Shown here: positions 38,495 through 48,165 of the stretch, in pieces
How the letters are laid out: each line of letters begins with the position of its first letter
How positions within the stretch are numbered: the first letter of the stretch is position 1
From: Sandaracinaceae bacterium
GTDB taxonomy: Bacteria > Myxococcota_A > Polyangia > Polyangiales > Sandaracinaceae
Assembly (NCBI GenBank): GCA_020633195.1
Contig: JACKEC010000026.1
Coordinates: 1 to 64,000 of the forward strand
Length of the DNA: 64,000 bases
Reading direction: 5' to 3'
Program-made: the position numbers and the translations under genes
Notes under the pieces: generated by a model
The model's input: only the letters and a program-made list of their open reading frames with translations
What the model was told of the DNA's origin: nothing
Databases searched by the model: none

Positions 38495-39811
38495 TCAGAC
38501 CTCGATCTGGTCGGCCGCGAGGCGCGCTGGGTCGGCGGGCCCCACGACGGTGTCGTCGGGGTGCGTGAACCAGCCGTCCGCGTCCGCGTCGTCGGGGTTC
38601 TCGCGGACCTTCAGCACGGTGAACATCCCCCCCATGTCGATGTAGGAGAAGGGACCTGGGCCGCCGCGCATGGGGAGGCTGTTCGGCGGGATCGGCATGC
38701 GCATCTCGCCCATGCCGCCCATCCCGTTCGCGCCCATCGACATGTAGCCGGGAGCGACTCGACGCATTCGCCGATCGAGCCGCCGGGTGTCGGCGCCGAC
38801 CATGTTCGGCGCGCCGTGACCCATCTGCGTCATGATGTGGTGCGTCATGTGGCAGTGCATGGCCCAGTCGCCGGGCTCCGTCGGGACCATCTCGATGACG
38901 CGGGTGCCGCCGACCGGGACGAGCACCGTCGTCTCCGGGAACTGCGCGCTCGCGGGGACGTAGCCGCCGTCGGTCGCCGTCATGACGAAGTTGAGCCCGT
39001 GGATGTGGATCGGGTGGTGATCCATCGGGCTGAGGTTCCCGAGCCGAATGCGCACGCGCTCCCCGACCCCGACGACGAGCGGCGCCGTGGCGGGGAACGA
39101 CTTGCCGTTGAACGTGAGGACGTTGAAGTCGCCCATCGCGTTGGGGTCCGGTCGCCTCGCGCCGACCTCCATGCGCCACTCGTGCGTGCTCAGGACGAAG
39201 TCACGATCGACGCGAGGTCCTCGCGGGCGCCGCGGGTGCACGATGAACATGCCCATCATGCCCAGCGCGATCTGGGTCATCTCGTCGTAGTGCGAGTGGT
39301 ACATGAACGTCCCCGGGTCCCGGAGATCGAACTCGTAGACCCACGTCTCGCCGCGCGGGATGGGGGCCTGGTTGAGGCCCGAGACGCCGTCCATGCCGTT
39401 CGGGAGGATGAGGCCGTGCCAGTGCACGGTGGTCGGCTCGGGCAGCCGGTTGGTGACGTAGATGCGGACGCGGTCGCCCTCGACGGCCTCGATCGTCGGT
39501 CCGGGCGTGCCGCCGTTGTAGCCCCAGGCGCGCGCTCGCAGCCCGGGGGCGAACTCGTGGTCGATCTCCTCGGCGACGAGATGACCGACCTTCACACCGT
39601 CGCGCACCGTCCACGGCAGCGTGGTCCCGTTGGGGGTGACGACGGCGGGCTGGCCGCCGGGCGCGACGACTCGAGCCGGCGCGCGTCGCCCGGCGCGGGC
39701 CGGCGGCAGGACGGGCTCGGGAGTCTGTTGAGCGTCCGCGGGCCCCGCGTGCGTCAGCGCGGCCGCGCCGGCGGCCACGCCGCCCCATCGCATGAAAGAA
39801 CGGCGATCCAT
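38495..39811 (-). CDS. Multicopper oxidase (CueO/CopA-oxidase type)
   Basis: A 438-residue exported multicopper oxidase, probably oxidising Cu(I) in the periplasm. The N-terminus has a Tat signal (DRRSFMRWGG). Copper ligands are complete: HWHG (130-133), HSH (172-174), HPIHIHG (266-272) and HCHMTHHIMTQM (319-330), where HCHxxxHxxxxM gives a type-1 site with Met330. A Met-rich stretch (about 350-385) resembles Cu(I)-binding segments of CueO. Its ATG overlaps the stop of the TolC-like gene (TGATG) and GGAGGAGG precedes it. At 438 residues it is compact for a three-domain laccase-type enzyme. Confidence 0.92.
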   Translation of the reverse strand: MDRRSFMRWGGVAAGAAALTHAGPADAQQTPEPVLPPARAGRRAPARVVAPGGQPAVVTPNGTTLPWTVRDGVKVGHLVAEEIDHEFAPGLRARAWGYNGGTPGPTIEAVEGDRVRIYVTNRLPEPTTVHWHGLILPNGMDGVSGLNQAPIPRGETWVYEFDLRDPGTFMYHSHYDEMTQIALGMMGMFIVHPRRPRGPRVDRDFVLSTHEWRMEVGARRPDPNAMGDFNVLTFNGKSFPATAPLVVGVGERVRIRLGNLSPMDHHPIHIHGLNFVMTATDGGYVPASAQFPETTVLVPVGGTRVIEMVPTEPGDWAMHCHMTHHIMTQMGHGAPNMVGADTRRLDRRMRRVAPGYMSMGANGMGGMGEMRMPIPPNSLPMRGGPGPFSYIDMGGMFTVLKVRENPDDADADGWFTHPDDTVVGPADPARLAADQIEV

Positions 39812-41223
39812 CAGTGACCTCCTCCGGTGTCGGCTTCCGAGCTCATCCCTGCGCCTGCGGGGGACGCGAGCCCCACCCGCTGGCCACGCAGCAGCGCGTC
39901 CATCGCCGCCCTCGCGATCCAGTAGTCCCGATGGGCCGTCACGGCGTCGAGCTCGGCCGCCAGGAGCCTGCGCAGCGCGGCGATCACGTCGAAGACCCCG
40001 ACCTGCATGGCGTCGTACTGGAGCATCGTCTGCTCGTAGACGCGCCGACGGGCGGGCACGATGACACCGTCGTACTGCCGCGCGCGAAGGCGCATCGACG
40101 CGAGCCGGTTGCGCCCCGCTCGCGCCGCGGAGCGCAGGTCCACCGCGAGGCCGACGTACCGCTCCATCAGTCCGTCGAACCGCGCCTCGTGGGCCGCGGT
40201 CTCGCCCTCGCGGCGATCGAAGATCGGGAGCGTGAAGCTCGCGCCGGCGCCCGCCTCCCAGGCGTTGCCATCTTGCTCGGCGTGGACGTCGACGGTGACG
40301 TCTGGCAGCCACCCTTCGGCTCGCGCGAGGCCCGCGCGCTGGGCCGAGGCCTCGAGGCGTGAGCGGAGCTCCGCGAGCTCGAAGCTCGCCTCGAGGGTGG
40401 CGCGTTCGACGGACTCGGGGAGCGCTTCGTCCTCGGGGAGCGGCTCCACCGCCTCGCTGATCGCCCACGTCGTGTCGCGCCCGTGCAGCCCGAGCGCGCG
40501 ATGCAGGCGCTCCCGCGCGTCCGCCCGCTCGAGCTCGAACATCGCGGTCTCGGCCCGAGCCTCTTCGTAGGCGACGATCCGCGTCGCGAGGTCGAGCTCC
40601 GCGATGTTGCCCGCGTCGAAGAGGGCCTGGGCGGCGTCGCGCGAGGCGGCGAGCGCCTCCAGGGCCCGCTGCGCGAACACGAGCCGGCGCTCGGCGGCCC
40701 GGGCCGAGTGGAACGCGACCCTCGCCTCGTACGCCGTCGCGAGCACCTGCCCGGCCGCGCGCTGGCGCGCCGCCTCGAGATCGTGGCCGGCCGCGGCAGC
40801 GCGCAACGGGGTGAGCAGGGCGTGGGTGAGGTCGTACTCCGCGTACAGGTCGATCTGGAGCGGCTGCGTCGGGTCCTGCGACTGCCGGAAGTCCAGCTCG
40901 AAGCGGGGGTTGGGGAGGAGCCCGGCCTGGGTGGCGAGGCCCCGCTCGATACCCAGCTCGCGCAGCGTCGCGCGCAGGCCGCGGTGGTTGGCGATCGCGA
41001 TCCGCGCCGCCGCGTCGGCGGTCAGCGGCTCGCGGAGCGCGCGGGAGACGGCCTCGTCGGTGGCGGGATCGACGGACTCGAGCACCTCGCGGGGGAGCTC
41101 CGTCGCCGTCGAGGATCCGACGCGGCGGACATCGCTGGCGAAGGAGCTCACGCAGCCGCTCGCGAGCAGCGCGGCGGCGACGACGACCGCGAGCTCACGG
41201 GTTGCCGACCTCTCAGTGCGCAT
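39811..41223 (-). CDS. TolC-family outer-membrane efflux lipoprotein
   Basis: A 470-residue outer-membrane factor. It has a lipobox (LLASGC, Cys24) and the two long coiled-coil repeats of the TolC fold (about 60-240 and 270-450), each with a helical barrel segment and a beta segment (GLLPNPRFELDFRQS; GWLPDVTVDVHAEQ). It resembles CusC-type channels. No inner-membrane RND pump or adaptor is present in the island, so it must pair with one elsewhere or work differently. GGAGG precedes the ATG. It overlaps both neighbours, by 11 and 1 nt. Confidence 0.88.
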   Translation of the reverse strand: MRTERSATRELAVVVAAALLASGCVSSFASDVRRVGSSTATELPREVLESVDPATDEAVSRALREPLTADAAARIAIANHRGLRATLRELGIERGLATQAGLLPNPRFELDFRQSQDPTQPLQIDLYAEYDLTHALLTPLRAAAAGHDLEAARQRAAGQVLATAYEARVAFHSARAAERRLVFAQRALEALAASRDAAQALFDAGNIAELDLATRIVAYEEARAETAMFELERADARERLHRALGLHGRDTTWAISEAVEPLPEDEALPESVERATLEASFELAELRSRLEASAQRAGLARAEGWLPDVTVDVHAEQDGNAWEAGAGASFTLPIFDRREGETAAHEARFDGLMERYVGLAVDLRSAARAGRNRLASMRLRARQYDGVIVPARRRVYEQTMLQYDAMQVGVFDVIAALRRLLAAELDAVTAHRDYWIARAAMDALLRGQRVGLASPAGAGMSSEADTGGGH

Positions 41224-41455
41224 GGTCGTGACCTCCGTGGCTCGCCGCGCCCGCGTCTCGTTGCAGCCCCTCCCAGCCGGAGGAGGGCTCCCCGGGCAGA
41301 GGCGGCTCCTGCTCGAGCGCGACGCCGACGGAGGCGACGGGGGCCTCGGGCTCGTCGAGCGACGCGGCCGAGCCGGAGGGGAAGGTCGTGGGGAGCTCGC
41401 GCGAGCACCCCACGAGGGCGAGCGCGAGCGCGGCGAAGAGGAGGTGTCGTTTCAT
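41213..41455 (-). CDS. Small His-tailed lipoprotein of the copper island
   Basis: An 80-residue lipoprotein (LVGC, Cys17) with an acidic, Pro-rich middle and a C-terminal GGHDHAH that could bind copper. It is the first gene of the island, starts after GGAG, and its last 11 nt overlap the TolC-like gene. I recognise no family; it may be a periplasmic copper buffer or chaperone. The ATG at 41455 is chosen because it places the signal peptide correctly. Confidence 0.6.
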   Translation of the reverse strand: MKRHLLFAALALALVGCSRELPTTFPSGSAASLDEPEAPVASVGVALEQEPPLPGEPSSGWEGLQRDAGAASHGGHDHAH

Positions 41456-41495
41456 GGGGCTCCAGGGGGGACGCGGGAGGCGCACGAGCATTACG

Positions 41496-41513
41496 CCGAG
41501 CGCCGGCGCTCGG
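41496..41513. promoter_or_regulatory. Perfect 18-bp palindrome upstream of the copper island
   Basis: CCGAGCGCCGGCGCTCGG, centred about 50 bp before the first ATG of the island. This is a size and place suited to a dimeric regulator, or it could form a short hairpin in the leader. Confidence 0.5.
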
Positions 41514-41524
41514 TCGAACACGGT

Positions 41525-41534
41525 CTCTGTGTCC
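41525..41534 (-). promoter_or_regulatory. GGACACAGAG box upstream of the copper island
   Basis: Partner of the box before the sigma-factor gene (35799-35808). It lies 69 nt before the ATG at 41455 and 11 bp from the palindrome, a plausible position for a promoter element. Confidence 0.35.
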
Positions 41535-41551
41535 GGTCAGGGAGGTCCGCG

Positions 41552-43297
41552 TCAGGAAGCCGCGGTGGTCGCGGCCGGCGCCTCGGCCGACAGCCCGAAC
41601 ACGGCCGACGCGGTCGCGAGGAGCTCGCCGCGCACGGGGCCGAGGGTCCGCTCGATGTCGCGGGCGAGCTTCGAGAGGCGCTTGCGCCGGCCCCGCCGCT
41701 CGCCGCGCTCGGCGGCGACGCGATCCCGGAGGTCGGCGAGCGGCCACGCGCGGGCGTCGACCGTCTCGACGAGCTCGCGGCCGCGCTCCGGGCCGAGCTC
41801 GGTCACCGCGCGGAGCAGCAGATCGGTCAGCACGACCTCCGCGGCGTCGGCCTTCTCGACGAAGTACGCGAGCGTCTCCTCGGGGCTCATCTGCTTCTCG
41901 AGGTCGAGGTGCAGGTTGGCGAGCATCGACGGAATCGGCGGGTGCACGACGTGATCGCGCTCGACCGGGTCGCCGGCGAGCTTGGCCCAGGCGGAAAGCA
42001 TCTTCTGCGCGCGCAGGTTCAGCGACGCGAAGCGCTCGCACACGGGGAGGAGCTTCTTCTGCTCCTCGAGCGGCAGCCGGTAGAGCTCCTGGAAGAAGAA
42101 CTGGCAGACGAAGGACCAGTAGTTGGTGTTGTCCCAGTAGATCTTCGCGGCGAGCACGCGGGGCTCACCGTAGGCCTCCGCGGCGTCGACGTAGGTCGCC
42201 GTCGAGACGTGGGCGAGGCGACGGAAGAAGAAGTCGAAGTAGTCCGCGCGCTCGGCGATGTCCTCGCCGGCGAGCTCGGCGCCGATGAGCTGACCCGTGA
42301 ACGCGTTGGCGAGCGCGATGAAGTCGGAGCCCGGGCTGTAGAACGGATCGACGAACAGCCCCGCCTCGCCGACGAGCGCCCAGCGGTCGGCGCTGAACAC
42401 GCGCTCGGCCGTGTAGCTGTAGTCCTTGAGGCAGCGGAAGTCGGCGACCTCGAAACACGCGAGGTGGGGAGACAAGGCCGGCTCGTGCTCGGCGATCCAC
42501 GTGAGCGCGCGCTCGAGCGTGTGGATGGTGTCGAAGGCGTGCTTCTCGCCGTGCACCACGACGCCGATGCTCGTCCTGCCGCTCGAGAGCGGGATGATCC
42601 AGACCCAGTAGCCCTCGCCCATCAGGTGGTTGGTCGAGAGCCAGCGGATGTCGTCGGGGTCGCGGCGGTGCCACTCCTCGTCGCTCGTCGGGACGAGGTC
42701 GCCGACCTTGAGCTCCCCCTCGAGCCGGAACCAGGCCGCGTGCGCGAGGTGCCCGGACGGCTTGTGGAGCCCGAGCTGGCGCGCGAGCATCCGGCGGCGC
42801 CCGGTGGCGTCGACGACCCAGCGGCTCTGGAGCGTCCGCCCGTCGCTCAGCGTCACCGCGTGCGGCTCGCCGAGCGCGACCTCCGCGACGGAGACGCCCT
42901 CGAAGAGCGCCACGCCGTCGTCCTCGCACATCTGGCGAAGGTCGTTCTCGAGGCGCCCGCGATCGAGCTGGAACGACGGAACCCGCGGCAGCTCGGGCGG
43001 CCCGATCTCGGTCCGGTCCGCGAGCGCGTGCGTGGTGCCGCCGCCCGGGAAGAACCGGAGCCCGTTCTTGATCAGGTGCCGGTCGCGGAGGTAGTCCGCG
43101 AGCCGGAGGGTGTGCTCGAAGTAGCGCGAGCCGAGCTCGACAGAGGACTCGCCGACCTTGTGGGCGGCCTCGGGCAGGGGGCGCGCCACGCGCTCGACCA
43201 CCGCCACCGAGGCGTCGGGGGTCTCGATGCGGAGCTGACGCGCGAGGCAGAGGCCGGCGAGGCCTCCGCCGAGGATCGTGACGTCGTAGGTGTCCAC
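41552..43297 (-). CDS. FAD-dependent halogenase-like oxidoreductase
   Basis: A 581-residue flavoprotein. The N-terminal Rossmann motif is GGGLAG (10-15), followed by VGESSVELGSRYF and, further on, WVVDATGR and ALVGEAGLFVDPFYSPGSDFIALAN, as in FAD-dependent halogenases and related monooxygenases. The halogenase GWxWxIP motif appears as GYWVWIIP, so the fold is right but chlorinating activity is doubtful. Substrate unknown; no partner flavin reductase or biosynthetic cluster is next to it. The GTG at 43297 is my choice; the frame continues to an ATG at 43348, which would overlap the divergent gene's start. It lies next to, but reads away from, the copper island promoter. Confidence 0.7.
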   Translation of the reverse strand: MDTYDVTILGGGLAGLCLARQLRIETPDASVAVVERVARPLPEAAHKVGESSVELGSRYFEHTLRLADYLRDRHLIKNGLRFFPGGGTTHALADRTEIGPPELPRVPSFQLDRGRLENDLRQMCEDDGVALFEGVSVAEVALGEPHAVTLSDGRTLQSRWVVDATGRRRMLARQLGLHKPSGHLAHAAWFRLEGELKVGDLVPTSDEEWHRRDPDDIRWLSTNHLMGEGYWVWIIPLSSGRTSIGVVVHGEKHAFDTIHTLERALTWIAEHEPALSPHLACFEVADFRCLKDYSYTAERVFSADRWALVGEAGLFVDPFYSPGSDFIALANAFTGQLIGAELAGEDIAERADYFDFFFRRLAHVSTATYVDAAEAYGEPRVLAAKIYWDNTNYWSFVCQFFFQELYRLPLEEQKKLLPVCERFASLNLRAQKMLSAWAKLAGDPVERDHVVHPPIPSMLANLHLDLEKQMSPEETLAYFVEKADAAEVVLTDLLLRAVTELGPERGRELVETVDARAWPLADLRDRVAAERGERRGRRKRLSKLARDIERTLGPVRGELLATASAVFGLSAEAPAATTAAS

Positions 43298-43346
43298 GAC
43301 GGAACAGCCTTGCACGACGCCCTCGGGGGGGCCAAGTCGGTCCGGC

Positions 43347-44216
43347 ATGCGCTACGTGGGTCGCATCTACCGCCCCCCTTCGGAGGCCGACGCCTACATC
43401 CTGCAGGCGACGATCGGGTGCTCGTGGAACCACTGCACGTACTGCGACATGTACCGCGACAAGGAATTCGCCTTGCGCCCTCTCGAGGAGAGCCTCGAGG
43501 ACCTCGACGAGGCCGCGCGCCAGGCGGGGTCCGAGATCGACAAGGTCTTCGTGGCCGACGGCGACGCCCTGACGATGCCGATGTCGCACTGGGAGCCGAT
43601 CCTCGAGCGCTGCCGAGCGCGCTTCCCGAACCTGCGCCGCGTCTCCTGCTACGCGATGGCGCGCAACGTCGCGGCCAAGACCGACGCCGAGCTCGAGCGC
43701 CTGCGCGAGCTCGGGCTGTCCATCCTCTACATCGGCCCCGAGTCGGGCGACGACGTGACGCTCAAGAAGATCGCGAAGGGCGACACCTTCGAGGGCCACG
43801 TGGAGGCGGCGAAGAAGGCGCACGCCGCGGGCCTCGAGCTGAGCGTGATCGCGCTCCTCGGCATCGCGCCGGACCGACCCGAGGCGCACGCCGAGGCGAC
43901 GGCGCGGCTCGTCACGGAGATGGACCCCGAGTACTTCGCCGCGCTCACCGTGACCGTGGTCCCCGGCACCCCGCTCGCGACGCTGAAGGCGCGCGGCAAG
44001 TTCGAGGTCCCCGAGATCCCCGCGCTCCTCGGCGAGCTGCGGACGATGGTCGACCTCGCCCGGCCGACCGACGCCCTGTTCCGGACCAACCACGCGTCGA
44101 ACTACCTCCCGCTCGGAGGCCGCCTCCCGCGCGATCGCGAGCGCATCGTGAACGTCATCGACGCCGCGCTGCGGGGCGAGATCCCGCTGCGCCCCGAGCG
44201 CCACCGCGGCCTCTAG
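43347..44216 (+). CDS. Radical SAM enzyme with CX4CX2C cluster motif
   Basis: A 289-residue radical SAM protein. The cluster-binding cysteines are Cys25, Cys30 and Cys33 in GCSWNHCTYC, spaced CX4CX2C instead of the usual CX3CX2C; this spacing belongs to a known uncharacterised group with GC(S/P)HNxCxFC. The rest follows the partial TIM barrel (DGDALTMP, IGPESGDD). There is no B12 or SPASM domain. Substrate unknown. Its final bases overlap the convergent photolyase stop as CTAG. Confidence 0.8.
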   Translation: MRYVGRIYRPPSEADAYILQATIGCSWNHCTYCDMYRDKEFALRPLEESLEDLDEAARQAGSEIDKVFVADGDALTMPMSHWEPILERCRARFPNLRRVSCYAMARNVAAKTDAELERLRELGLSILYIGPESGDDVTLKKIAKGDTFEGHVEAAKKAHAAGLELSVIALLGIAPDRPEAHAEATARLVTEMDPEYFAALTVTVVPGTPLATLKARGKFEVPEIPALLGELRTMVDLARPTDALFRTNHASNYLPLGGRLPRDRERIVNVIDAALRGEIPLRPERHRGL

Positions 44217-45685
44217 AACAGGGTCGGCGCTTCGCCCCAGCGGTCGAGGTAGCGCTTCAGCTTCAGCTTCCGGCGCGCGGAGTCGCTCGTCATGTAGCGG
44301 ATCTTGCCGAACACGTCGCGCTCCGGGCCCCACGCGCGGTCGTAGCGGCCCAGGACCCAGAAGATGCCCGAGTAGCTGTTCGGGTCGCGGCCATCGAGCG
44401 CGTACTTGTCGTTGAGCGTGATCATCCACGCGAGCGCGAGCTCGGGCATCGGCGCCCAGCCGAGGATCTTCTTGCCCCAGAGCATCCGTAGGTAGTTGTG
44501 CATCCGCCCGGTCTCGACGAGCTCGCGCTGGGCCGCGTTCCAGAGCTCGTCGTCGGTCTGCGCGGCCTCGAGGCGCGCGAGGTCGTAGCCCGCGGGCCGC
44601 GTGTCCTTCGCGTGCTCGGCGAGGGTGCGCTTCGCCCACGCCGGCAGCGACGCGTAGCGGTCGTAGCCCGGCTCGTAGCGGCACATGTTCAGGCCGAGCT
44701 CGCGCCACGTCACGAGCTGGTCGAGGAAGCCCTCGGCCGCCACGCTCGTGCCCCAGAAGCCGACGCGGTTGCCGTTGGCCTTGGGGTCGACCTCGGCGGG
44801 CGACCAGCCCTCGCGGTCGGCGATCGCCCGCACGATCGCGTGGGTCGACACCTGCCCGAAGTGCAGCCACGGGCTGAGCGTGCTGACCACCTCGGCGTCG
44901 GGGTGCGAGCGATCCTCGTAGCGCTCGAGCCGCTCGTCGACGAACTGGGCGACGAGGTCGCGGCCGGACGCGAAGCCGCCTCGCTCGGCGACGACGCCGA
45001 CGCCGTGATCGATCGGGAGCTTCGCGAGCGCGGCCGCGTCGCCTCGCAGCAGCGCGTCGCTCGCCCGCGGCCACCGCGCGGCCACGTCTTCGGGGAAGGT
45101 CGCCGGCCGGAGCGCCGCGTTCGCGGTCGGGTCCGGGAGCGGCCAGCGCTCGAGCTGACGAGGGAGCTCGCGGTGCAGGTAGCGCCGGAAGTCGTGCGCG
45201 CGCGCGAACGCCTTGTCCGCTCGGCCGATCGGCATCAGCCCGTTGCCGTCGACGGCCTCGAGCCGCACGTCGAGCGCGGCGGCGGCGGCGGCCTGCATCC
45301 GCGGCAGGAAGAAGCACGGCCAGTCGTCGGTCACCACCGCGCAGGCGCGCTCCCCGAGCGCGGCGAGGAGCCCGCGACCCGCCCCCGCCTCGGGCTCCAC
45401 GTAGGGGTGGTAGGCGACGGCGCGCGGCTCGAAGAACGCCGCGTGATCGGCCATCCCGTCGATCACGAACCGGTGGAAGCGATCGCTCGCCCAGCGGTAG
45501 CCGACGCGCAGCGGCTCGAGGACGATCAGCGGCCGGTCGAGCTCGACGGCGAGGTCCACCGCGCGCTCGAGCGCGAAGCTGCTCCCCGGACGCCGCGCCG
45601 CGGTCATCCAGTACACGACGTGGTCGCGGTCCCGCGCGAGGGGCCGCTCGTTCAGGGCGCGGATGCGATCGGCGGGCGTCGGCAC
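44213..45685 (-). CDS. phr: Class II deoxyribodipyrimidine photolyase
   Basis: A 490-residue DNA photolyase that repairs UV-induced pyrimidine dimers with light and FADH. The N-terminal antenna part begins with YWMTAARR; the C-terminal FAD/DNA part contains SPWLHFGQVSTHAIVRAI, GRMHNYLRMLWGKKILGW and KYALDGRDPNSYSG, typical of class II enzymes rather than the common class I. GTG start at 45685, with TACAAC 6 nt upstream. It converges on the radical SAM gene. Confidence 0.92.
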   Translation of the reverse strand: MPTPADRIRALNERPLARDRDHVVYWMTAARRPGSSFALERAVDLAVELDRPLIVLEPLRVGYRWASDRFHRFVIDGMADHAAFFEPRAVAYHPYVEPEAGAGRGLLAALGERACAVVTDDWPCFFLPRMQAAAAAALDVRLEAVDGNGLMPIGRADKAFARAHDFRRYLHRELPRQLERWPLPDPTANAALRPATFPEDVAARWPRASDALLRGDAAALAKLPIDHGVGVVAERGGFASGRDLVAQFVDERLERYEDRSHPDAEVVSTLSPWLHFGQVSTHAIVRAIADREGWSPAEVDPKANGNRVGFWGTSVAAEGFLDQLVTWRELGLNMCRYEPGYDRYASLPAWAKRTLAEHAKDTRPAGYDLARLEAAQTDDELWNAAQRELVETGRMHNYLRMLWGKKILGWAPMPELALAWMITLNDKYALDGRDPNSYSGIFWVLGRYDRAWGPERDVFGKIRYMTSDSARRKLKLKRYLDRWGEAPTLF

Positions 45686-45691
45686 CGCCCC

Positions 45692-45697
45692 GTTGTA
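45692..45697 (-). promoter_or_regulatory. Candidate leaderless -10 box TACAAC
   Basis: TACAAC on the minus strand, 6 nt before the GTG at 45685. Confidence 0.35.
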
Positions 45698-45789
45698 GGG
45701 CCGTCCGCGCCCGTCGCCACCGGGGTGCTCTCGGATTGAGCGCCGCTCCGTCCGGGTGCGCTCCCCGGAGGCACCGCGCCCCTCGAGAA

Positions 45790-45805
45790 CCCCGGAATTC
45801 AGGGG
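45790..45805. promoter_or_regulatory. Near-palindrome upstream of the sigma-54 promoter
   Basis: CCCC-G-GAATTC-A-GGGG, one mismatch in 16 bp, ending 8 bp before the -24 element. It could be the enhancer or operator read by the adjacent activator, although such sites are often farther upstream. Confidence 0.4.
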
Positions 45806-45813
45806 CCTCTCGG

Positions 45814-45829
45814 TGGCACGCGGGTCGCA
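45814..45829 (+). promoter_or_regulatory. Sigma-54 promoter of the metallo-beta-lactamase-fold gene
   Basis: TGGCACG-CGGG-TCGCA: a perfect -24 half, the correct 10-bp spacing between GG (45815-45816) and GC (45827-45828), and a -12 half with one mismatch (TC for TT). Transcription would start near 45840, leaving a leader of about 20 nt with GGAGGAG before the ATG at 45860. Confidence 0.75.
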
Positions 45830-45859
45830 AAGAGCATCGGGAGAATGGAGGAGCGAAGC

Positions 45860-46684
45860 ATGAGCGAGATGACGATTCGGTTCTGGGGCGTGCGGGGCAG
45901 CATCGCGTCGCCGGGCGAGGCGACCCGGCGGACGGGTGGCAACACCCCTTGCGTGGAGGTCTCCTGTGGCGACGACCTGGTGATCCTCGACGCGGGGACC
46001 GGGCTGCGCCAGCTCGGCGACCGGATGATGCGCGAGGGGCGTCGGGACGCGACCCTGTTCCTGTCCCACCTGCACTGGGACCACATCCAGGGGCTGCCCT
46101 TCTACGTGCCCGCGTACGTGCCGGGGCACCGGCTGACGCTCGCGGGGATGCGTGGCCTGCGCGGCGCCCTCGACGGCCAGATGACGCCGCCCTGCTTCCC
46201 GATCGGGCTCGACGCGATGCAGGCGGAGCTGCGCTTCGAGGAGGTGGGCACGGCGCCGGTCACGGTCGGCGGGATCGAGGTCCGCGCGGCGAAGCTCAAC
46301 CACCCGGGCGGGGTGCTCGCCTACCGCGTCAGCGTAGGGGACCGCAGCGTCGTCTACGCGACCGACACGGAGCACTACGCGGTGCCCGACCCGCACCTCG
46401 TCGCGCTCGCGAAGGACGCCGACGTCCTGATCTACGACGCGATGTACACCGAGGCCGAGTACCCCTCGAAGGTCGGCTGGGGGCACTCGACGTGGCAGGC
46501 GGGCGTCGCCGTCGCGAACGCCGCGAACGTGGACCGGCTCGTGCTCTTCCACCACGACCCGCAGCGCGACGACGACGCGGTCGACGCGATCGAGCGCGCC
46601 GCGGCGACGGCGCGGCCGGGCACCTTCGCCGCGCGCGAGGGCGAGTCGATCCGACTCTCGGCGAGGGAGCGTCGCGCTGCGTGA
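45860..46684 (+). CDS. Metallo-beta-lactamase-fold hydrolase
   Basis: A 274-residue metallo-hydrolase with the zinc motif HLHWDH (70-75), LDAGTGLR before it, and later His/Asp ligands (LNHPGG, YATDTEH, FHHDP). The N-terminal FWGVRGSIASPG...TGGNTPCVEV is typical of a group related to cyclic phosphodiesterases and tRNase Z, often found beside signalling genes. The ATG at 45860 is chosen over 45845 because GGAGGAG (45848-45854) lies just upstream. It is expressed from a sigma-54 promoter and followed by a sigma-54 activator whose alternative start overlaps its stop. Confidence 0.83.
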   Translation: MSEMTIRFWGVRGSIASPGEATRRTGGNTPCVEVSCGDDLVILDAGTGLRQLGDRMMREGRRDATLFLSHLHWDHIQGLPFYVPAYVPGHRLTLAGMRGLRGALDGQMTPPCFPIGLDAMQAELRFEEVGTAPVTVGGIEVRAAKLNHPGGVLAYRVSVGDRSVVYATDTEHYAVPDPHLVALAKDADVLIYDAMYTEAEYPSKVGWGHSTWQAGVAVANAANVDRLVLFHHDPQRDDDAVDAIERAAATARPGTFAAREGESIRLSARERRAA

Positions 46685-46701
46685 CGTATGCTCCGGCGGC
46701 G

Positions 46702-48148
<1,447 letters not shown>

Positions 48149-48165
<17 letters not shown>

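Noticed and set aside
41552..43348. ATG at 43348 as the flavoprotein start
   Set aside because: It would lie on the start of the divergent radical SAM gene (43347) and add a tail before the Rossmann strand; GTG 43297 starts at the usual place.
40604..44491. Plus-strand open frame of about 1300 codons across the copper and flavoprotein genes
   Set aside because: Antisense to the TolC-like, His-tailed and flavoprotein genes; it has no recognisable fold. It runs in another frame through the radical SAM gene.
45860..46684. Direct call of the metallo-hydrolase as a beta-lactamase
   Set aside because: The fold and zinc motif are shared by many hydrolases; the N-terminus resembles phosphodiesterase-like members, so antibiotic resistance is not supported.
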